Part shown: in pieces, positions 28,901-35,076 of the stretch
Position numbering within the stretch: the first letter of the stretch is position 1
Layout: the number at the start of each line of letters is the position of its first letter
NCBI GenBank assembly: GCA_028280515.1
Contig: JANQLP010000046.1
Span: 1-53,833 of the forward strand
Length of the DNA: 53,833 nucleotides
Direction of reading: 5' to 3'
Source of the DNA: Hyphomicrobiales bacterium
GTDB lineage: Bacteria; Pseudomonadota; Alphaproteobacteria; Rhizobiales; Methyloligellaceae
Notes under the pieces: generated by a model
Database searches by the model: none
What the model saw: the letters and a program-made list of their open reading frames with translations, nothing else
Told to the model about the DNA's origin: nothing
Program-made: the position numbers and the translations under genes

Positions 28901-29495
28901 CATCGGCGTCACCACCGCGGACGGTGAGGACCTCGATCCGGGTGCAGTCAACGTCTCGGTCTCCTTCAATGACGGGTCGAGCCTCGAAGCGGACCTTGAG
29001 CCTGCCGCGTCCGGCGACGGCGCATCCGCCACCGCTTCCCTGGAAACAGACGTGGTCGTCGGCCAGACGATCCTGGGCACGGAAGGCGATGACATCCTGC
29101 TTGGTGGCGAGGGCGACGACATCCTGCTCGGTGGTGGGGGCGACGACGTGCTCGATGGCGGCGCGGGACAGAACACCCTCACCGGCGGCGAAGGCGCGGA
29201 CACCTTCGTTCTCGGCAGCATCGACATTGCCGACATCATCACCGACTACGACTTCGAGGAAGGCGACGAGATCGACCTTTCCGCGTTGCTGGGCGGAAGC
29301 AACGGCAACACGGAAAATTCAGTCCGGGTTGTCGTCGAAGACGGCGATGAGGCCAGCCTCGAGGTCGATGTCACCGGCAGCGGCGACAACTTCGCCAAGG
29401 CCGCGACGCTTCAGGGTATCGTGACGGGTGATACGGTCAGGGTCGTCCTTAGCGATGATGGTGGCGAGGCCAACACGTCCAATATCGTCGTTTAG
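16944..29495 (+). CDS. Giant type I-secreted adhesin-like protein with five propeller-type arrays
   Basis: The product has 4183 residues; GAGGG lies 6 nt before the ATG. The N-terminal 120 residues (VQVAQADTDT..., IELPPGTAIDKVFVSGLNLY) resemble the retention module of large repeat adhesins that stay in the outer membrane exporter. DUF5801-like modules (marks DGDGDTIML and VDDIPEASGMVM) separate five blade-repeat arrays at about residues 397-811, 1034-1394, 1575-2045, 2233-2608 and 2792-3153. Then follow a Calx-beta-like and a cadherin-like domain (about 3475-3583), an FrpC-like segment with IILDLDGDGIEL (3723-3890), a few GGxGxD calcium nonapeptides (4043-4086) and a type I secretion C-terminal target region with ADTFVL and ITDYDFEEGD. 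It is strongly acidic, as usual for Ca2+-dependent secreted proteins. No secretion genes are adjacent. Likely role: cell-surface adhesion or biofilm (inference). Confidence 0.93.
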   Translation: MAKRDAYSSGPVSGGKTKNKNTPESSAEAVQVAQADTDTQNQPFDLNAAPVRASFNSTAPGMRIELPPGTAIDKVFVSGLNLYLVQPDGSVVVIVGGATNVPTLVLSSGAVIPAEKLEAALEGSQEGVPTAGPDASGPGSSGGDFAVNPGDIGGPFDLGGLLGPADGPELGLVPSEFELPEDLEEIIALPLIGNPEPGFVEEDDLDTRGTGAAGPRQGNDLDGSRPDALTFTGSLDVNFNGTPGTIAFAGGLDGTTFQDANGNPVTSNGLPVILSLTDPQTLIGFTDAPGGVDGQFDQGLDHQIFTVTIDPAGAGSYTIKVSHNLDHPIPVNDGQDGDTDFDDTDGFPTPGDEEFLGLNFPFVATNTFGSASGVFTVFWQDDMPVIGVPAADLEPGDEFRVNEHISRSQEEPQVTQLADGRVLFTFRTGDDTDGDTSPSGISARIGTPDAGGSISFGDEFRVNEHISSIQFDPQATQLADGRILFTFTTFDDTDGDTDGGVSARIGTLNAGGTIDFGDEFRVNEHISGRQGDQQVTQLADGRILFTFQTFDDADGDTSFGGVSARIGTLNAGGTIDFGDEFRVNEHIDEFQDEPQVTQLADGRILFTFRTGDDTDGDTSIAGVSARIGTLNAGGTIDFGDEFRVNEHISGRQIEPQVTQLADGRLLFTFRTADDTDGDTSGAGVSARIGTLNAGGTIDFGEEFRVNEHIDSTQFDPQVTQLDDGRILFTFTTRDATDGDTDDNGVSARIGTLNAGGTIDFSDEFRVNEHISDRQDQPQVTQLDDGRILITFRTRDDTDGDTSSAGVSARIIDIRSIVDEEGLPDGIPGGDGDVAGEVLVATGDLAISWGADNGNNGSGGLGDRMVFFAPDDPTMGMQTLSVRDQNFNEIELKAIVFNAMSGQFEQVVVDIAGAGTDTLLGTATDGSGAVHDVFMVTLSDLGSGEYTFELKAPLVHPFTDDDLQNDGPDTSFEDILRLRFSFTAKDSDGDTDWSEFEILVDDDSPVLTSAMEMASVDEADLRTFSATSTIEPLRTFDDPTPTSEDTFGSSVAVDGNFVVVGAPSDDTAGLNIGQVHLFDANTGALIHTFDDPTPSAAGGDLFGVSVAVDGNFVVVGANFDDTSGASFGQAHLFDATTGNLIHTFDDPNPTTFDLFGSSVAVDGNFVLVGDPFDETVSRSGGEAYLFDATTGLLIRTFNDPTPAPDNFGAAVAVQGNFVLISAPGSSEVFLFDATTGNLIHTFDDPNPTTFDLFGSAVAIDGNFVLIGDPSDSTAGPFIGQAHLFDATTGNLIHTFDDPTPTIFDSFGVSVAVDGDFVLIGAPIDGTAGAFVGQAHLFDATTGALIHTFNDPTVTSFDGFGGSVAIDGGTILIGALGDDTAGANVGQAHSFGPTGEPVPISTSLSLLSLVDFGADGPGGFTLKDATQLGDPPGVITVTDENGATVSLTSMGDPVFFTSFDDSIAGQTTLTATANGRDIFTLTVTEDGDVIFTLIGKIDHPLTDDPTTTGTVETAFEDTLFFDVGTLINAADGDGDTIMLGPDQVIFKVVDDIPEAAGMVMGTVDEADLNADSPVGDDFEVNTTTPNIQDDPVITALEGGGFVVVWEDSSRTGGDTSGEAVRGRVFNTDGTPVNTDDFVIPTTTLDGQNDPVITALEGGGFVVAWDDASRTGGDTSSGAIRGRVFNADGTPVNTDDFLINTTTLNTQDEPVITALEGGGFVVVWEDSSRTGDDTSSDAVRGRVFNADGTPVNTDDFVINTATLNSQNDPVITALEGGGFVVAWDDFSQTGDDISGDAVRGRVFNADGTPVNTDDFVIPTTTLDGQRDPVITALKGGGFAVAWEDFSQTGGDTSGSALRGRVFNADGTPVNTDDFVIPTTTLDDQRDPVITALEGGGFAVAWEDFSQTGGDTSGSALRGRVFAADGTPVNTSDFLINTTTLNSQFDPVITALEGGGFVVAWQDSSQTGGDTSNGSIRGRVFTADGTPVNASDFLINSTTFSDQNAPVITALEGGGFAVAWEDESEIGDDASGTAIRARVFDALGVPVGVRTTLDLSPLVDFGADGPGATPFALKDATVLGPGNGPLAVVGADENGDPVSPLTSMGDTVFYTEFTSVNGITVLLATAGGVNNDEREIFQLTLTEAGEAAFTLIGKIDHPFTDADFQNDGPETAFEDRLFIDIGGLINATDGDGDTIMLDDGQVIFKVLDDIPETSGMVMATAGEIGLGGVPVPEPETGEFLVNTTTDNTQQNPSVAALDGGGFVAIWQSLTGAGPNDTDVIGQRYDDSGNKIGGEFTVNTVLPGAQGVPSVAALDGGGFVVTWQSTNQLQDVFGQRFDANGDPVGGEFLVNTDTVGQQFSQQVIGLPGGGFVVAWEDGIGDTEIIGQVYDAGGAPVGGDFQINTETSGRQGFPSLAPLEGGGFVVTWASFGQDTDGSTGIYGQRFDASGDPVGDEFQINTFIPNVQTQPSVAALQGGGFVVTWQSFGQDGNGNGVFGQRFDANGDPVGGEFPVNTSTLGSQQDVSVVGLDDSGFMVIWETDLTNDIIGQRFGANGNPVGGEVLINETVAGNQVNAGFTGGRFIDQLASGDIVAIWRGDPSIDNTEVYARIFSAFPFETATIDLNTIVDFGADGPAATDAFTLKDATILDNGGPLAVTARDENGDTVTVTSMGDQVFFTGFDDSTPGEITLTATAAGRDIFTLTLTETGEISLTVLGGIDHPFTDPDFQNDGPETAFEDRLFIEFGGLINATDGDGDTIMLDDEQVVFKVTDDIPEASGMVMATVDEADLGSVVFSRTFDDPTVTTSDLFGDAVAVDGNFLVVGARGHDTAGSFGGDAHLFDATTGALLQTFTDPTVTGSDQFGSSVAVDGNLVVVGAPNDNTGGSSAGQAHLFDATTGALIHTFDDPTPTGGDSFGFNVAIDGNFVLISADTDSTSDLFAGQAHLFDATTGALLRTFDDPTPAFFDRFGASVAVQGNFVLVGTPGANSSPGQAFLFNATTGALLQTFDNPTPAVGDNFGGRVAIDGNFVVVSTPGDDTAGDDVGQAYLFDATTGALIHTFNDPTPTNGDVFGRSVAVDGNLVLVGAPFDDTAGNNVGQAYLFDATTGALLQIINDPTLTNEDLFGASVAIDGGTILIGAPEDDTDGSDVGQAHLFNFNQINQSISATLDLTLLVDFGADGPDAVPFALTTVVAQDFGTFTSAGEQVRIVSDGTTLTGFRDDGAAAGNGTLDGDDTVVFTVEINGNDVVFTLFEKLDHTGNADPLELEFGQFINAIDGDGDTIMLDAAQVIFKVENAPVEWVVKTREESSNTLASTVDITEGETAVFEVQFASQGLKQGEMATIRLELGGISGSVDNNDFVEDLSPSFGRLILDDMVAQGGTPLGSTVTIDILDGATKVGEALYDGANRVLKVTATDGDIPTGLTLLSFDLTTLVNDDGASASESLTISVTDGPVTEGAGDVDDEASATMSDATITINDAPEIISNGGGATASVSVAEKATFVTDVNASDPNLDPVTFAITGGADQNLFTIDTNTGVLSFITAPDFETPIDQGGTPGDNIYEVEVTAADDRGGTDIQTIDVTVTDVFEFAPNFFGENVTFKQLAPDQNTIVDDNTATAQVGNDLEFDGLPIGVEDDAIDIDVSANQIVVTFDPLLGFPDSGGFNGFSISDTADTIASITNVVLDPGTTGLTSDRITSDGEEIFIDLSGLVFLRGASFTLDVTFASVADPIILDLDGDGIELSTISDSVAFDLNADGVAEEMAWTAGEDGILVMDLDGSGAIEDGSEMFSPWFNDGGFVDALDALASLDSNGDGVIDVNDDAFADILVWVDANHDGVSQAGELTSLAEQDIASIDLGAQSANTQINGQQVMAEGSYTLEDGTTQDYVVVDFDTAAPASVVTATPIMATRKVDATLSGNQLVFAFLGAAFASEFITSVAIDISAQAATFDATDLQLTLDSGGDLSGVTAEVSDDGNTLTITMPDGVVMQGDELSIGVTTADGEDLDPGAVNVSVSFNDGSSLEADLEPAASGDGASATASLETDVVVGQTILGTEGDDILLGGEGDDILLGGGGDDVLDGGAGQNTLTGGEGADTFVLGSIDIADIITDYDFEEGDEIDLSALLGGSNGNTENSVRVVVEDGDEASLEVDVTGSGDNFAKAATLQGIVTGDTVRVVLSDDGGEANTSNIVV
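18132..19376 (+). repeat. Propeller-type array 1: seven 60-61-residue repeats
   Basis: There are seven units of the form EFRVNEHI...PQVTQLADGRILFTF...DGDT...GVSARIGT, with a period of 60 or 61 codons. Only the last unit lacks the GTLNAGGTIDFG link. A period near 60 with hydrophobic-strand spacing and a count of seven suits a beta-propeller. Confidence 0.85.
20043..21126 (+). repeat. Propeller-type array 2: seven FG-GAP-like repeats
   Basis: There are seven units of TFDDPTP...FGSSVAVDGNFVVVGAP...GQAHLFDATTGALIH, about 52 residues each. The FG...GAP pattern is that of FG-GAP/integrin-alpha-type blades. Unit 4 is short and has VAVQGNF in place of VAVDGNF and no full DDTAG loop. Confidence 0.88.
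21666..23079 (+). repeat. Propeller-type array 3: eight 59-residue repeats
   Basis: There are eight units of DFVIPTTTLDGQ...DPVITALEGGGFVVAWED...GDTSG..RGRVFNADGTPVNT. Units 5 and 6 are nearly identical in DNA (22441 onward against 22618 onward, offset 177 bp), so the eighth unit looks recently added. Confidence 0.88.
23640..24768 (+). repeat. Propeller-type array 4: seven 51-57-residue repeats
   Basis: There are seven units of GEFLVNT...QQ.PSVAALDGGGFVVTWQS...VFGQRFDANGDPVG. They are related to array 3 (GGGFVVxW and the D/NGxPV turn) but more diverged from one another, with variable loops. Confidence 0.85.
25317..26404 (+). repeat. Propeller-type array 5: seven FG-GAP-like repeats
   Basis: There are seven units of the same type as array 2. 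Unit 4 again is the short one with VAVQGNF and no full calcium-type loop, and unit 7 again ends with VAIDGGTILIGA. The whole array thus appears to be a block duplicate of array 2. Confidence 0.88.
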
Positions 29496-29608
29496 GGGCG
29501 CTGCGCCGCCACCTCGTCCCCACCGTCTTCGAGGGCGAAATCACGACGGAAGTGATCTGGGGAGCTTCCCGCTGAGGGCACGATCAGTCCGTGCTGAACC
29601 GCTTTCAT

Positions 29609-29630
29609 GAACGCCTCCGCGGAGGCGTTC
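29609..29630. terminator. Perfect palindrome after adhesin gene
   Basis: GAACGCCTCCG and CGGAGGCGTTC form a perfect 22-bp palindrome 113 nt after the adhesin stop and 147 bp before the end of the convergent gene. There is no T-run on the plus strand, so it is a weak terminator candidate that could serve both directions. Confidence 0.45.
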
Positions 29631-29776
29631 AAGGATTTATGCTCGAACATTCGTCAGAAGTTACGGTCCATGGGGTGGGGAATCCACTTGTACACCCCGC
29701 ATCTGATTGCTGTGGACAAAGCGCGATAGTACAGAGGGTGATCAGTAATACCGATAAGAATCGCATATCAACCTCC

Positions 29777-30541
29777 TTATTGGCAATTCGCCTTCGTTAT
29801 GCCAGCCAAATGGAAGAGACGCGCATTGGGGTGATCGGAGGGTTTGAACGGTGCAGACAGCTCGTACTGCCTATTGCTACCCTTTCTCAAACCAAATACG
29901 AGAAAATCAACCGCGCAGCCGGCGTCCAAGGCGGCCATCTCTTCCGGTGTGAGCTTCTTGTGCAAATCTCGAGTTGCGCCCCACATGTACGGGCCAAGTA
30001 GAATTGGGTAAGTGCCTCCCGCAGGGGGCGTTGCTCCCCTTCTCCGAACCGCAACCCAGGCTTCGTATTGGCCAGCCTCATGGGCTGGTAGAAAATTCCG
30101 AAGTTTGATTTCATCCTCTCCTAACCGAAAACTCAGCATCCCGTCCGTTGGCTTATAGTCCCATTTGGTAAATTGGAGGCGGGCTAACTCGGGATTGGCA
30201 CAGCCCTGATTGACTACGAAGTATGCGATGCCGGCACCGACTGCAACCGATGCTATGCCTCCTGTTATCGCAACTGTAAGAGGATGGTTGCCTAGCAATG
30301 GCACTACCACATCTCCTGTTGCGGCGGCGTACCCCCCCAAAAACGCGGAGGATAAGCCTACGGCCAAAGCAAAGATCAGCGTGACCCAAAACGCATCACC
30401 GCACTCGATGCGCTTTCCTGTAAGTACAATAATCAGCGGGAATGCCATTAGGAACAATAGTGTCATGGTACCTACCGCCAACCCGGCAACAAGTGCCCAG
30501 GTTGGTCGCGGATCCGGCGCAGGATGAGAAGGTGCGGTCAT
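29777..30541 (-). CDS. Membrane-anchored protein of unknown function
   Basis: The product has 254 residues. Three membrane segments are likely near residues 15-40, 50-72 and 88-110, followed by a soluble C-terminal domain of about 140 residues with no recognised motif. The segments LGPYMWGATRDLHKKLTPEE and VDFLVFGLRKGSNRQYEL look like an ordered domain. GGAGCTGAACAGAT precedes the ATG. It is the last gene of the minus-strand cluster that begins at 38330, 157 nt after the M15-like gene. The soluble part could sit on either side of the membrane. Confidence 0.7.
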   Translation of the reverse strand: MTAPSHPAPDPRPTWALVAGLAVGTMTLLFLMAFPLIIVLTGKRIECGDAFWVTLIFALAVGLSSAFLGGYAAATGDVVVPLLGNHPLTVAITGGIASVAVGAGIAYFVVNQGCANPELARLQFTKWDYKPTDGMLSFRLGEDEIKLRNFLPAHEAGQYEAWVAVRRRGATPPAGGTYPILLGPYMWGATRDLHKKLTPEEMAALDAGCAVDFLVFGLRKGSNRQYELSAPFKPSDHPNARLFHLAGITKANCQ

Positions 30542-30698
30542 ATCTGTTCAGCTCCGATTAGTTCGCAATCCAAAACCAGAAGGATGAGTGAGTAACCGAG
30601 TAGCTTGGTCATCTTTGTGAATCCGTCTAATTCAAAGAGCTGTTCATCTTGGGACGGTGCTGGCAGCATCCAAAGACGTGGGTCTTCTCAAGCGCCCC

Positions 30699-31313
30699 CT
30701 ATCCAACGGCTGCGTTTGTTCCAATACTCCACTCCGAAACATCGTCGTACCTGGCCTTTGTGGGGAGCACAGAGATATGGACGTGCTTGGTGTGCGGATT
30801 CGCACCATTGTAACGTCGCCCCTCCCAAGGAGCCGCGCCGCCGATCGCTTTGGAATTGAAGATCTTCCTGTTCCAGATGATGTACTTGACGCGTCTGTCG
30901 CGATCGCTGCGGATTGCATCGACGATTTTTTGAGCATCGCAGCCGCTGTTCGGGTCGTGTGTAATGTCGATTGCAGTCACGACACCCACTCCACCATCGC
31001 GGATGTTCGGACAATGATCGGAACGTCCCCCACCGCCGCAATGGCGTTGGTCCCCTATAGTTCCATCACTTGCTTTGTTGCGCCCGGGAAAGGCCGCATC
31101 GACCTGCCGTCGAAGCTGCAATAGTGATTTCGCCGCGCGCCATCGACTGATGGCGTCAAGCATTGCCTTTGACTCGTTCGAAGAGCTACCATCCATAGAC
31201 TCCGCAAAGGCTTCGTTGTCATCGAGAGTTTCCTTTGATCCAAACTCTTTGACTCTGAGTTCTTCTGGAATTTCATCAATAGGAAATGTTGTTTCAGTTT
31301 TTTCGTCGGTCAT
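30699..31313 (-). CDS. M15-like (ARB_07466-type) putative peptidoglycan peptidase
   Basis: The product has 204 residues. The C-terminal half (about 78-190) carries the marks of a D-Ala-D-Ala peptidase-like fold: SDHCPNIRDGGVGVV, AIDITHDP with the metal-type Asp, VKYIIWNRKIF, then NPHTKHVHISV with the HxxHxH end. The His/Asp/His set matches zinc-binding M15 peptidases and the related ARB_07466 C-terminal domain known from actinobacterial and phage proteins. The N-terminal 75 residues are charged and probably disordered. No signal peptide is visible, so export or a lysis-like release would need another route. GAAGGACC precedes the ATG. It lies in the protease/envelope cluster, 76 nt after the barrel candidate. 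Confidence 0.65.
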   Translation of the reverse strand: MTDEKTETTFPIDEIPEELRVKEFGSKETLDDNEAFAESMDGSSSNESKAMLDAISRWRAAKSLLQLRRQVDAAFPGRNKASDGTIGDQRHCGGGGRSDHCPNIRDGGVGVVTAIDITHDPNSGCDAQKIVDAIRSDRDRRVKYIIWNRKIFNSKAIGGAAPWEGRRYNGANPHTKHVHISVLPTKARYDDVSEWSIGTNAAVG

Positions 31314-31389
31314 TGGGTCCTTCGCTTTCGCTTCGTGCTGTTCGAGGCCTGACTTATCCAGTCCATAAAGATGACCCGCCGTTGGGGCT

Positions 31390-32685
31390 TCACCGAGCTG
31401 GATCGCCCAGCTTCATTGTGAAAGCACCCTTGATGAAATTTTCGTCCTGTAGCGTTGTTTCTGCTCGCCCCTTCGCATATTCCAGCTCAACGCCAAAATT
31501 CTTCTTTTGTCCGAACTTGTATTCCACCTTCGAAGAAAATCTCTGAAAATCATCCAGAGGTCCTGCAAGAGTTTTTAGCCACTTGTAAGCCACCGACAGC
31601 TTGATTTTGTCGAGTATATTTTCTTCATTTGCCGGATTTCCTGTCAGAACCAGCTCCACAGCGCCGCCAACCCTGCTGTAATCCTTGGTTCTGAAGAGTT
31701 CTGCATTTCCACCGGCGTCAAATACGTGGCCATATTCAAATCGTCCGCTTGGCTCAACAAACATGACAATGTGTTGCTTGGGGCCGATCGGTTGGAGGAA
31801 CCTGAAATACGGGAGAGGCAAGGACGGATAGTAGATGACCTCACCGTCCAATATCGATGAATTCCCGACATCATCCGTGAGATACTGGGTCTCGAAAGCA
31901 ACTGTGTGGCCGATTCCTCCCCGCTCGACGTTACGGAAATGCACGTCGAAATGCGCACCGAACCCAAGCTTGTTTACTTCATCACCAACGCGAGAAGTGA
32001 ATCGCCGCTCGTATGTCACAAACGGAATGAAAGAGAAAGGATTGAATAGCAGCGGGCTCTCGGATGTACCCTTGTTTGTCAGGAATCCATTGAATACAAT
32101 GCCGGCCGCAAGTTTGGCCTCCGCTTTCCAAATATCATCTTCAAAATTGTTGCTTCCCGAGAAAGATGCCGACGATGCAGTTGGCGCTTTTAGAGGCTTA
32201 CCCAGATCTTCCGGCTTTCCTCGCAAGCTGAATGTCTTTTTGACCTGTTGCGGCGGTTCTGGCGAACCGTTACTGGCGTTCCCGACTGTACCACTCGATG
32301 CCGACGTGCGTTTAAGGCAAATTATATGAACGCAGCCGGAGAAAAAGTCGGAACCACCAAAATTTTCTTTTTTTTGACATCCAGGAGCCGGGTCCAATCT
32401 GAAAATTGACTTGTCGTGGAAATTTAGGAAACTCGTAAAACTGGTTTCTCTTTGCACCAGTTGTTTCCAGTCTTTCAGCGGCGCTTTGGTCGGATCTTTT
32501 ACGCCCCATTTGTTTGTTTTCGCACGATGAACCGCGAGCTTGTCGGGGTCGACTCGCGATACGCCGTCTCGAGAGATTTTGCAGATATTGCTCGACTCGA
32601 ATCCGGTCACCTCACCTGCCCAGGAATTATGCGATGCGCCCAGCGATAAGAATGTGATTGCGGCATATATTTTGATTTTTCTCAT
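31390..32685 (-). CDS. Secreted protein, probable outer-membrane beta-barrel
   Basis: The product has 431 residues. A signal peptide (MRKIKIYAAITFLSLGASHNSWAG) would be cut after residue 23 or 24. The N-terminal part (25-150) has two cysteine pairs and no known motif. The second half alternates hydrophobic and polar residues with many aromatic strand ends (KLSVAYKWLKTL, SKVEYKFGQKKNFGVELEYA, GAFTMKLG), like a small outer-membrane barrel, although the last residue is not aromatic. No named family is recognised. It is 36 nt downstream of the trypsin-like gene on the same strand. Confidence 0.7.
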   Translation of the reverse strand: MRKIKIYAAITFLSLGASHNSWAGEVTGFESSNICKISRDGVSRVDPDKLAVHRAKTNKWGVKDPTKAPLKDWKQLVQRETSFTSFLNFHDKSIFRLDPAPGCQKKENFGGSDFFSGCVHIICLKRTSASSGTVGNASNGSPEPPQQVKKTFSLRGKPEDLGKPLKAPTASSASFSGSNNFEDDIWKAEAKLAAGIVFNGFLTNKGTSESPLLFNPFSFIPFVTYERRFTSRVGDEVNKLGFGAHFDVHFRNVERGGIGHTVAFETQYLTDDVGNSSILDGEVIYYPSLPLPYFRFLQPIGPKQHIVMFVEPSGRFEYGHVFDAGGNAELFRTKDYSRVGGAVELVLTGNPANEENILDKIKLSVAYKWLKTLAGPLDDFQRFSSKVEYKFGQKKNFGVELEYAKGRAETTLQDENFIKGAFTMKLGDPAR

Positions 32686-32721
32686 GTTGAAAATTTCAAA
32701 TTATATTGATTAATTTCTCAA

Positions 32722-34167
32722 TTAAGTACGATCTTCTATTTTTTTGACGACAGCATCCATGTATTCATAAAATTTCTTTTCATAAAATTTCAAAGAAAAA
32801 TAATCATCAAATAAAATACCCCCATATCTTTTTTCCAATATTCTCCTTATGTCATTTGAAATATCTAACCACTTTCCTCTCTGGCCGGGGAACAGAGAAG
32901 AAATCTTGATATTCAGAAGGTTTTCTCCATCATTTCTCAAGACATTTCGCACAGCCAAGACAACGTCAATCCGAATGCTGTCCCGCGCGTCTTCAGTGAT
33001 TGTTCCAGTCAGTCCTTCAGAATCTGCACCTTGTCTGCCACGAAATCGGCTGAGGATTCTGTTGCCTTGAGAACCAAGACTGTTGTCGCTGATCTCGCCG
33101 GCACCCAACGCAGGCAGGGACGCTGATGTGAGGCGCTCTTCGAAGTTTACAGATGTCGCCTTCTGCGCCATTTGAGAGTTCACCTCGAGCAAATCCTCGG
33201 CAGTCGCCAAGCGAACATTTAGGCGCGACATCACCTTGGTCAAATTGCAGGCAATGGCGTGCTCCTGGCGCGGATTTGGATCGGTTTCGCCGGCAAAATG
33301 CAGTCCTACGGCCATCCCGCTCGATTGGTGATACCAAAGGGAGCCACTGTCCCCACCAGATGAAATTTCTTCATCGCCTGGGTTATCAGGTTGTCTGGAA
33401 ACGAGTTTGAAGCCGCTGACGCCGATTCTCTTATGAACTCCGGGGCTCACCTCGTATCTGATGAAATACGTGCCCTCACCATCCACACGTCCAGCAGTCT
33501 GTCCGGTGGTGCGGCCTGATTTGACGAGAACTTCGCCGAGCTTAGGGTCGCGAGTGCCTTTCAGAAAATCAAACGTGCCGTATAGAAAAGGCAGCCATCC
33601 TCGCACACCATTCAAATGCGCTATTGCCGCGTCACCTTCGGCGTCCAGCATTGAACGTTCGAGAAACGCAACTGTATCGCGCGGCGCGCGTCCGGAGTCA
33701 TAAGGTCCAGGCTGGACAATTGAGTCGCCCGGCTTTGATTTTGCGCCCGCGAGCACATGCCAGTTGCTCAGAATCGAAGGTCGCTCGTTCACCTCATCGA
33801 TGACTATCGCGCCCAGCGAACCGGCAGTGGAATACTCGTGACCGATGGAGATCCCACCCAATAGAGTGTCGAAGCGAGATTGATGCTCAACCGGTTGGGT
33901 GGCGCGCCGGGTTTCATACGTGGCTTCAATTACGTCAACCGGAACGCCATCGATTTGCTTTGGAAAGAGTTCGACCGCTTCAAGCGCGGCCTCGTCAATC
34001 TTCTCGCTCACGTGAATTCGAACGACCGTCTCTGATGTCTGCTTGCCGGCCTCCCATTTGTAACCGACATCAATCGCTGTCACATTGCTACGGGTGCCAA
34101 ATTTTTTCTCAGCGGCGTCGCGCGCTTTGTCTAACTGAGTCCGCGTGATTTGTTTGGAGGAGGTCAT
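32722..34167 (-). CDS. Trypsin-fold serine protease (NAL1-like/S1 type)
   Basis: The product has 481 residues without a signal peptide. A protease core lies at about 100-310: GGISIGHEYSTAGSLGAIV, the catalytic His137 in LSNWHVLAG, Asp179 in EGDAAIAHL and Ser274 in GGDSGSLW, with VKSGRTTGQTAG between. This layout is that of bacterial S1-type proteases related to plant NAL1. The N-terminal 100 residues look like a regulatory or propeptide-like domain. A C-terminal domain (about 330-481) has no recognised match and is more AT-rich at its end. GGAGAAAA precedes the ATG. It lies between a small Cys-containing gene and the barrel candidate. Its substrate is unknown. Confidence 0.8.
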   Translation of the reverse strand: MTSSKQITRTQLDKARDAAEKKFGTRSNVTAIDVGYKWEAGKQTSETVVRIHVSEKIDEAALEAVELFPKQIDGVPVDVIEATYETRRATQPVEHQSRFDTLLGGISIGHEYSTAGSLGAIVIDEVNERPSILSNWHVLAGAKSKPGDSIVQPGPYDSGRAPRDTVAFLERSMLDAEGDAAIAHLNGVRGWLPFLYGTFDFLKGTRDPKLGEVLVKSGRTTGQTAGRVDGEGTYFIRYEVSPGVHKRIGVSGFKLVSRQPDNPGDEEISSGGDSGSLWYHQSSGMAVGLHFAGETDPNPRQEHAIACNLTKVMSRLNVRLATAEDLLEVNSQMAQKATSVNFEERLTSASLPALGAGEISDNSLGSQGNRILSRFRGRQGADSEGLTGTITEDARDSIRIDVVLAVRNVLRNDGENLLNIKISSLFPGQRGKWLDISNDIRRILEKRYGGILFDDYFSLKFYEKKFYEYMDAVVKKIEDRT

Positions 34168-34223
34168 GCTTTTCTCCGGGTCAGAAAAAAATCAAATAAA
34201 TCAGCCTGTTGATTTGCAGCACC

Positions 34224-34514
34224 TTAGTTCTGAAGTGCCTTGAGTTTCGGCTTGGACGCTTCCGCCTCTTCCGCGTAGCAGGCCTCGAGATGCCAGCAGT
34301 TTTCCGTGCTTCGCGGATAACCGCAGGCGGTCGTCAGAACGTCCTTGCCCTCGAGTTCATCAAGCGCCTTTTTTGCCTGTTCGTTTGCGGGTTTCACGCG
34401 AACCGGCCCGATTATTGGCGTGTCGAGAATGTGTGTGGCGCCATCCATGCAAGGAGACGGATAGATGGGGCAGACATAACCGCCCAGGCATATCGGAGCA
34501 TCGACGGGTTTCAT
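34224..34514 (-). CDS. Small cysteine-containing protein of unknown function
   Basis: The product has 96 residues and six cysteines (CLGGYVC, SPCMDG, TACGYPR, ENCWHLEAC), which suggests a metal site or disulfides. Segments IIGPVRVKPANEQAKKALD and DELEGKDVLTTACGYP hint at a small folded domain. No signal peptide is seen. AAGGACCC lies before the ATG, much like the M15-like gene, and the gene lies 56 nt before the trypsin-like protease on the same strand. A partner of the protease is possible but unproven. Confidence 0.6.
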   Translation of the reverse strand: MKPVDAPICLGGYVCPIYPSPCMDGATHILDTPIIGPVRVKPANEQAKKALDELEGKDVLTTACGYPRSTENCWHLEACYAEEAEASKPKLKALQN

Positions 34515-35076
34515 GATTGGGTCCTTCTACTGTTAGATACTCTGCAATAATCGTTTCCTGATCGCCGGACACAGGCCGAAAAGAGCAACGCCCGTTGACC
34601 GCCGCTAGAGATGGCGGCAACGGGCGCGCAAGGTTTGAGGGAGGCGATGGAAAACGATTTGGTTATGGAAAATTGAGCGCCTTTTGCCCCCCAGCGGCCG
34701 GATAATTGAGCGCGTGTTTGGCCCAAAAGACCCGCCGTTATTGCCTGCCGGCATTGCAATCTGAGCGATACGTTCATCGGTATCGTGCTCCGCTTCACCC
34801 AACTTCGACAAGTATTGCTCTGTTCGAAGGGTTCTGACTGATAGAACTTGGGGTGCATTATTACGCCCACGCGTGAGACGAGCGTGATTTGCGCCGTAAA
34901 CGGGCGTGAAATGTTCGTGAAAAGATAAGGCTTATCTAATTTTCGGTGATTTTTTCGGCCAATTCGTTCGTCACGAAAGGGATCGAAATGCACGCTTCAG
35001 ATATGCGAGCACTGAAACATTCTGATGCTGAAACTTCAGATTTTTCTATTCTATTTATGTGTGTTCTGAACAGGAA
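34515..35076. other. Intergenic stretch with a strong hairpin
   Basis: This stretch of about 560 bp between the subtilase and the small Cys protein has no supported gene. Short frames overlap on both strands without family resemblance. It contains a hairpin at 34589-34626 and may separate two transcription units of the cluster. Confidence 0.55.
34589..34626 (-). terminator. GC-rich hairpin between cluster halves
   Basis: CGCCCGTTG and CAACGGGCG are perfect arms. They continue inward with CCGCC/GGCGG pairing around an 11-nt loop, with one bulge. No clear T-run follows on the minus strand. It may end the PAP2-subtilase transcript or act as an attenuator. Confidence 0.45.
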
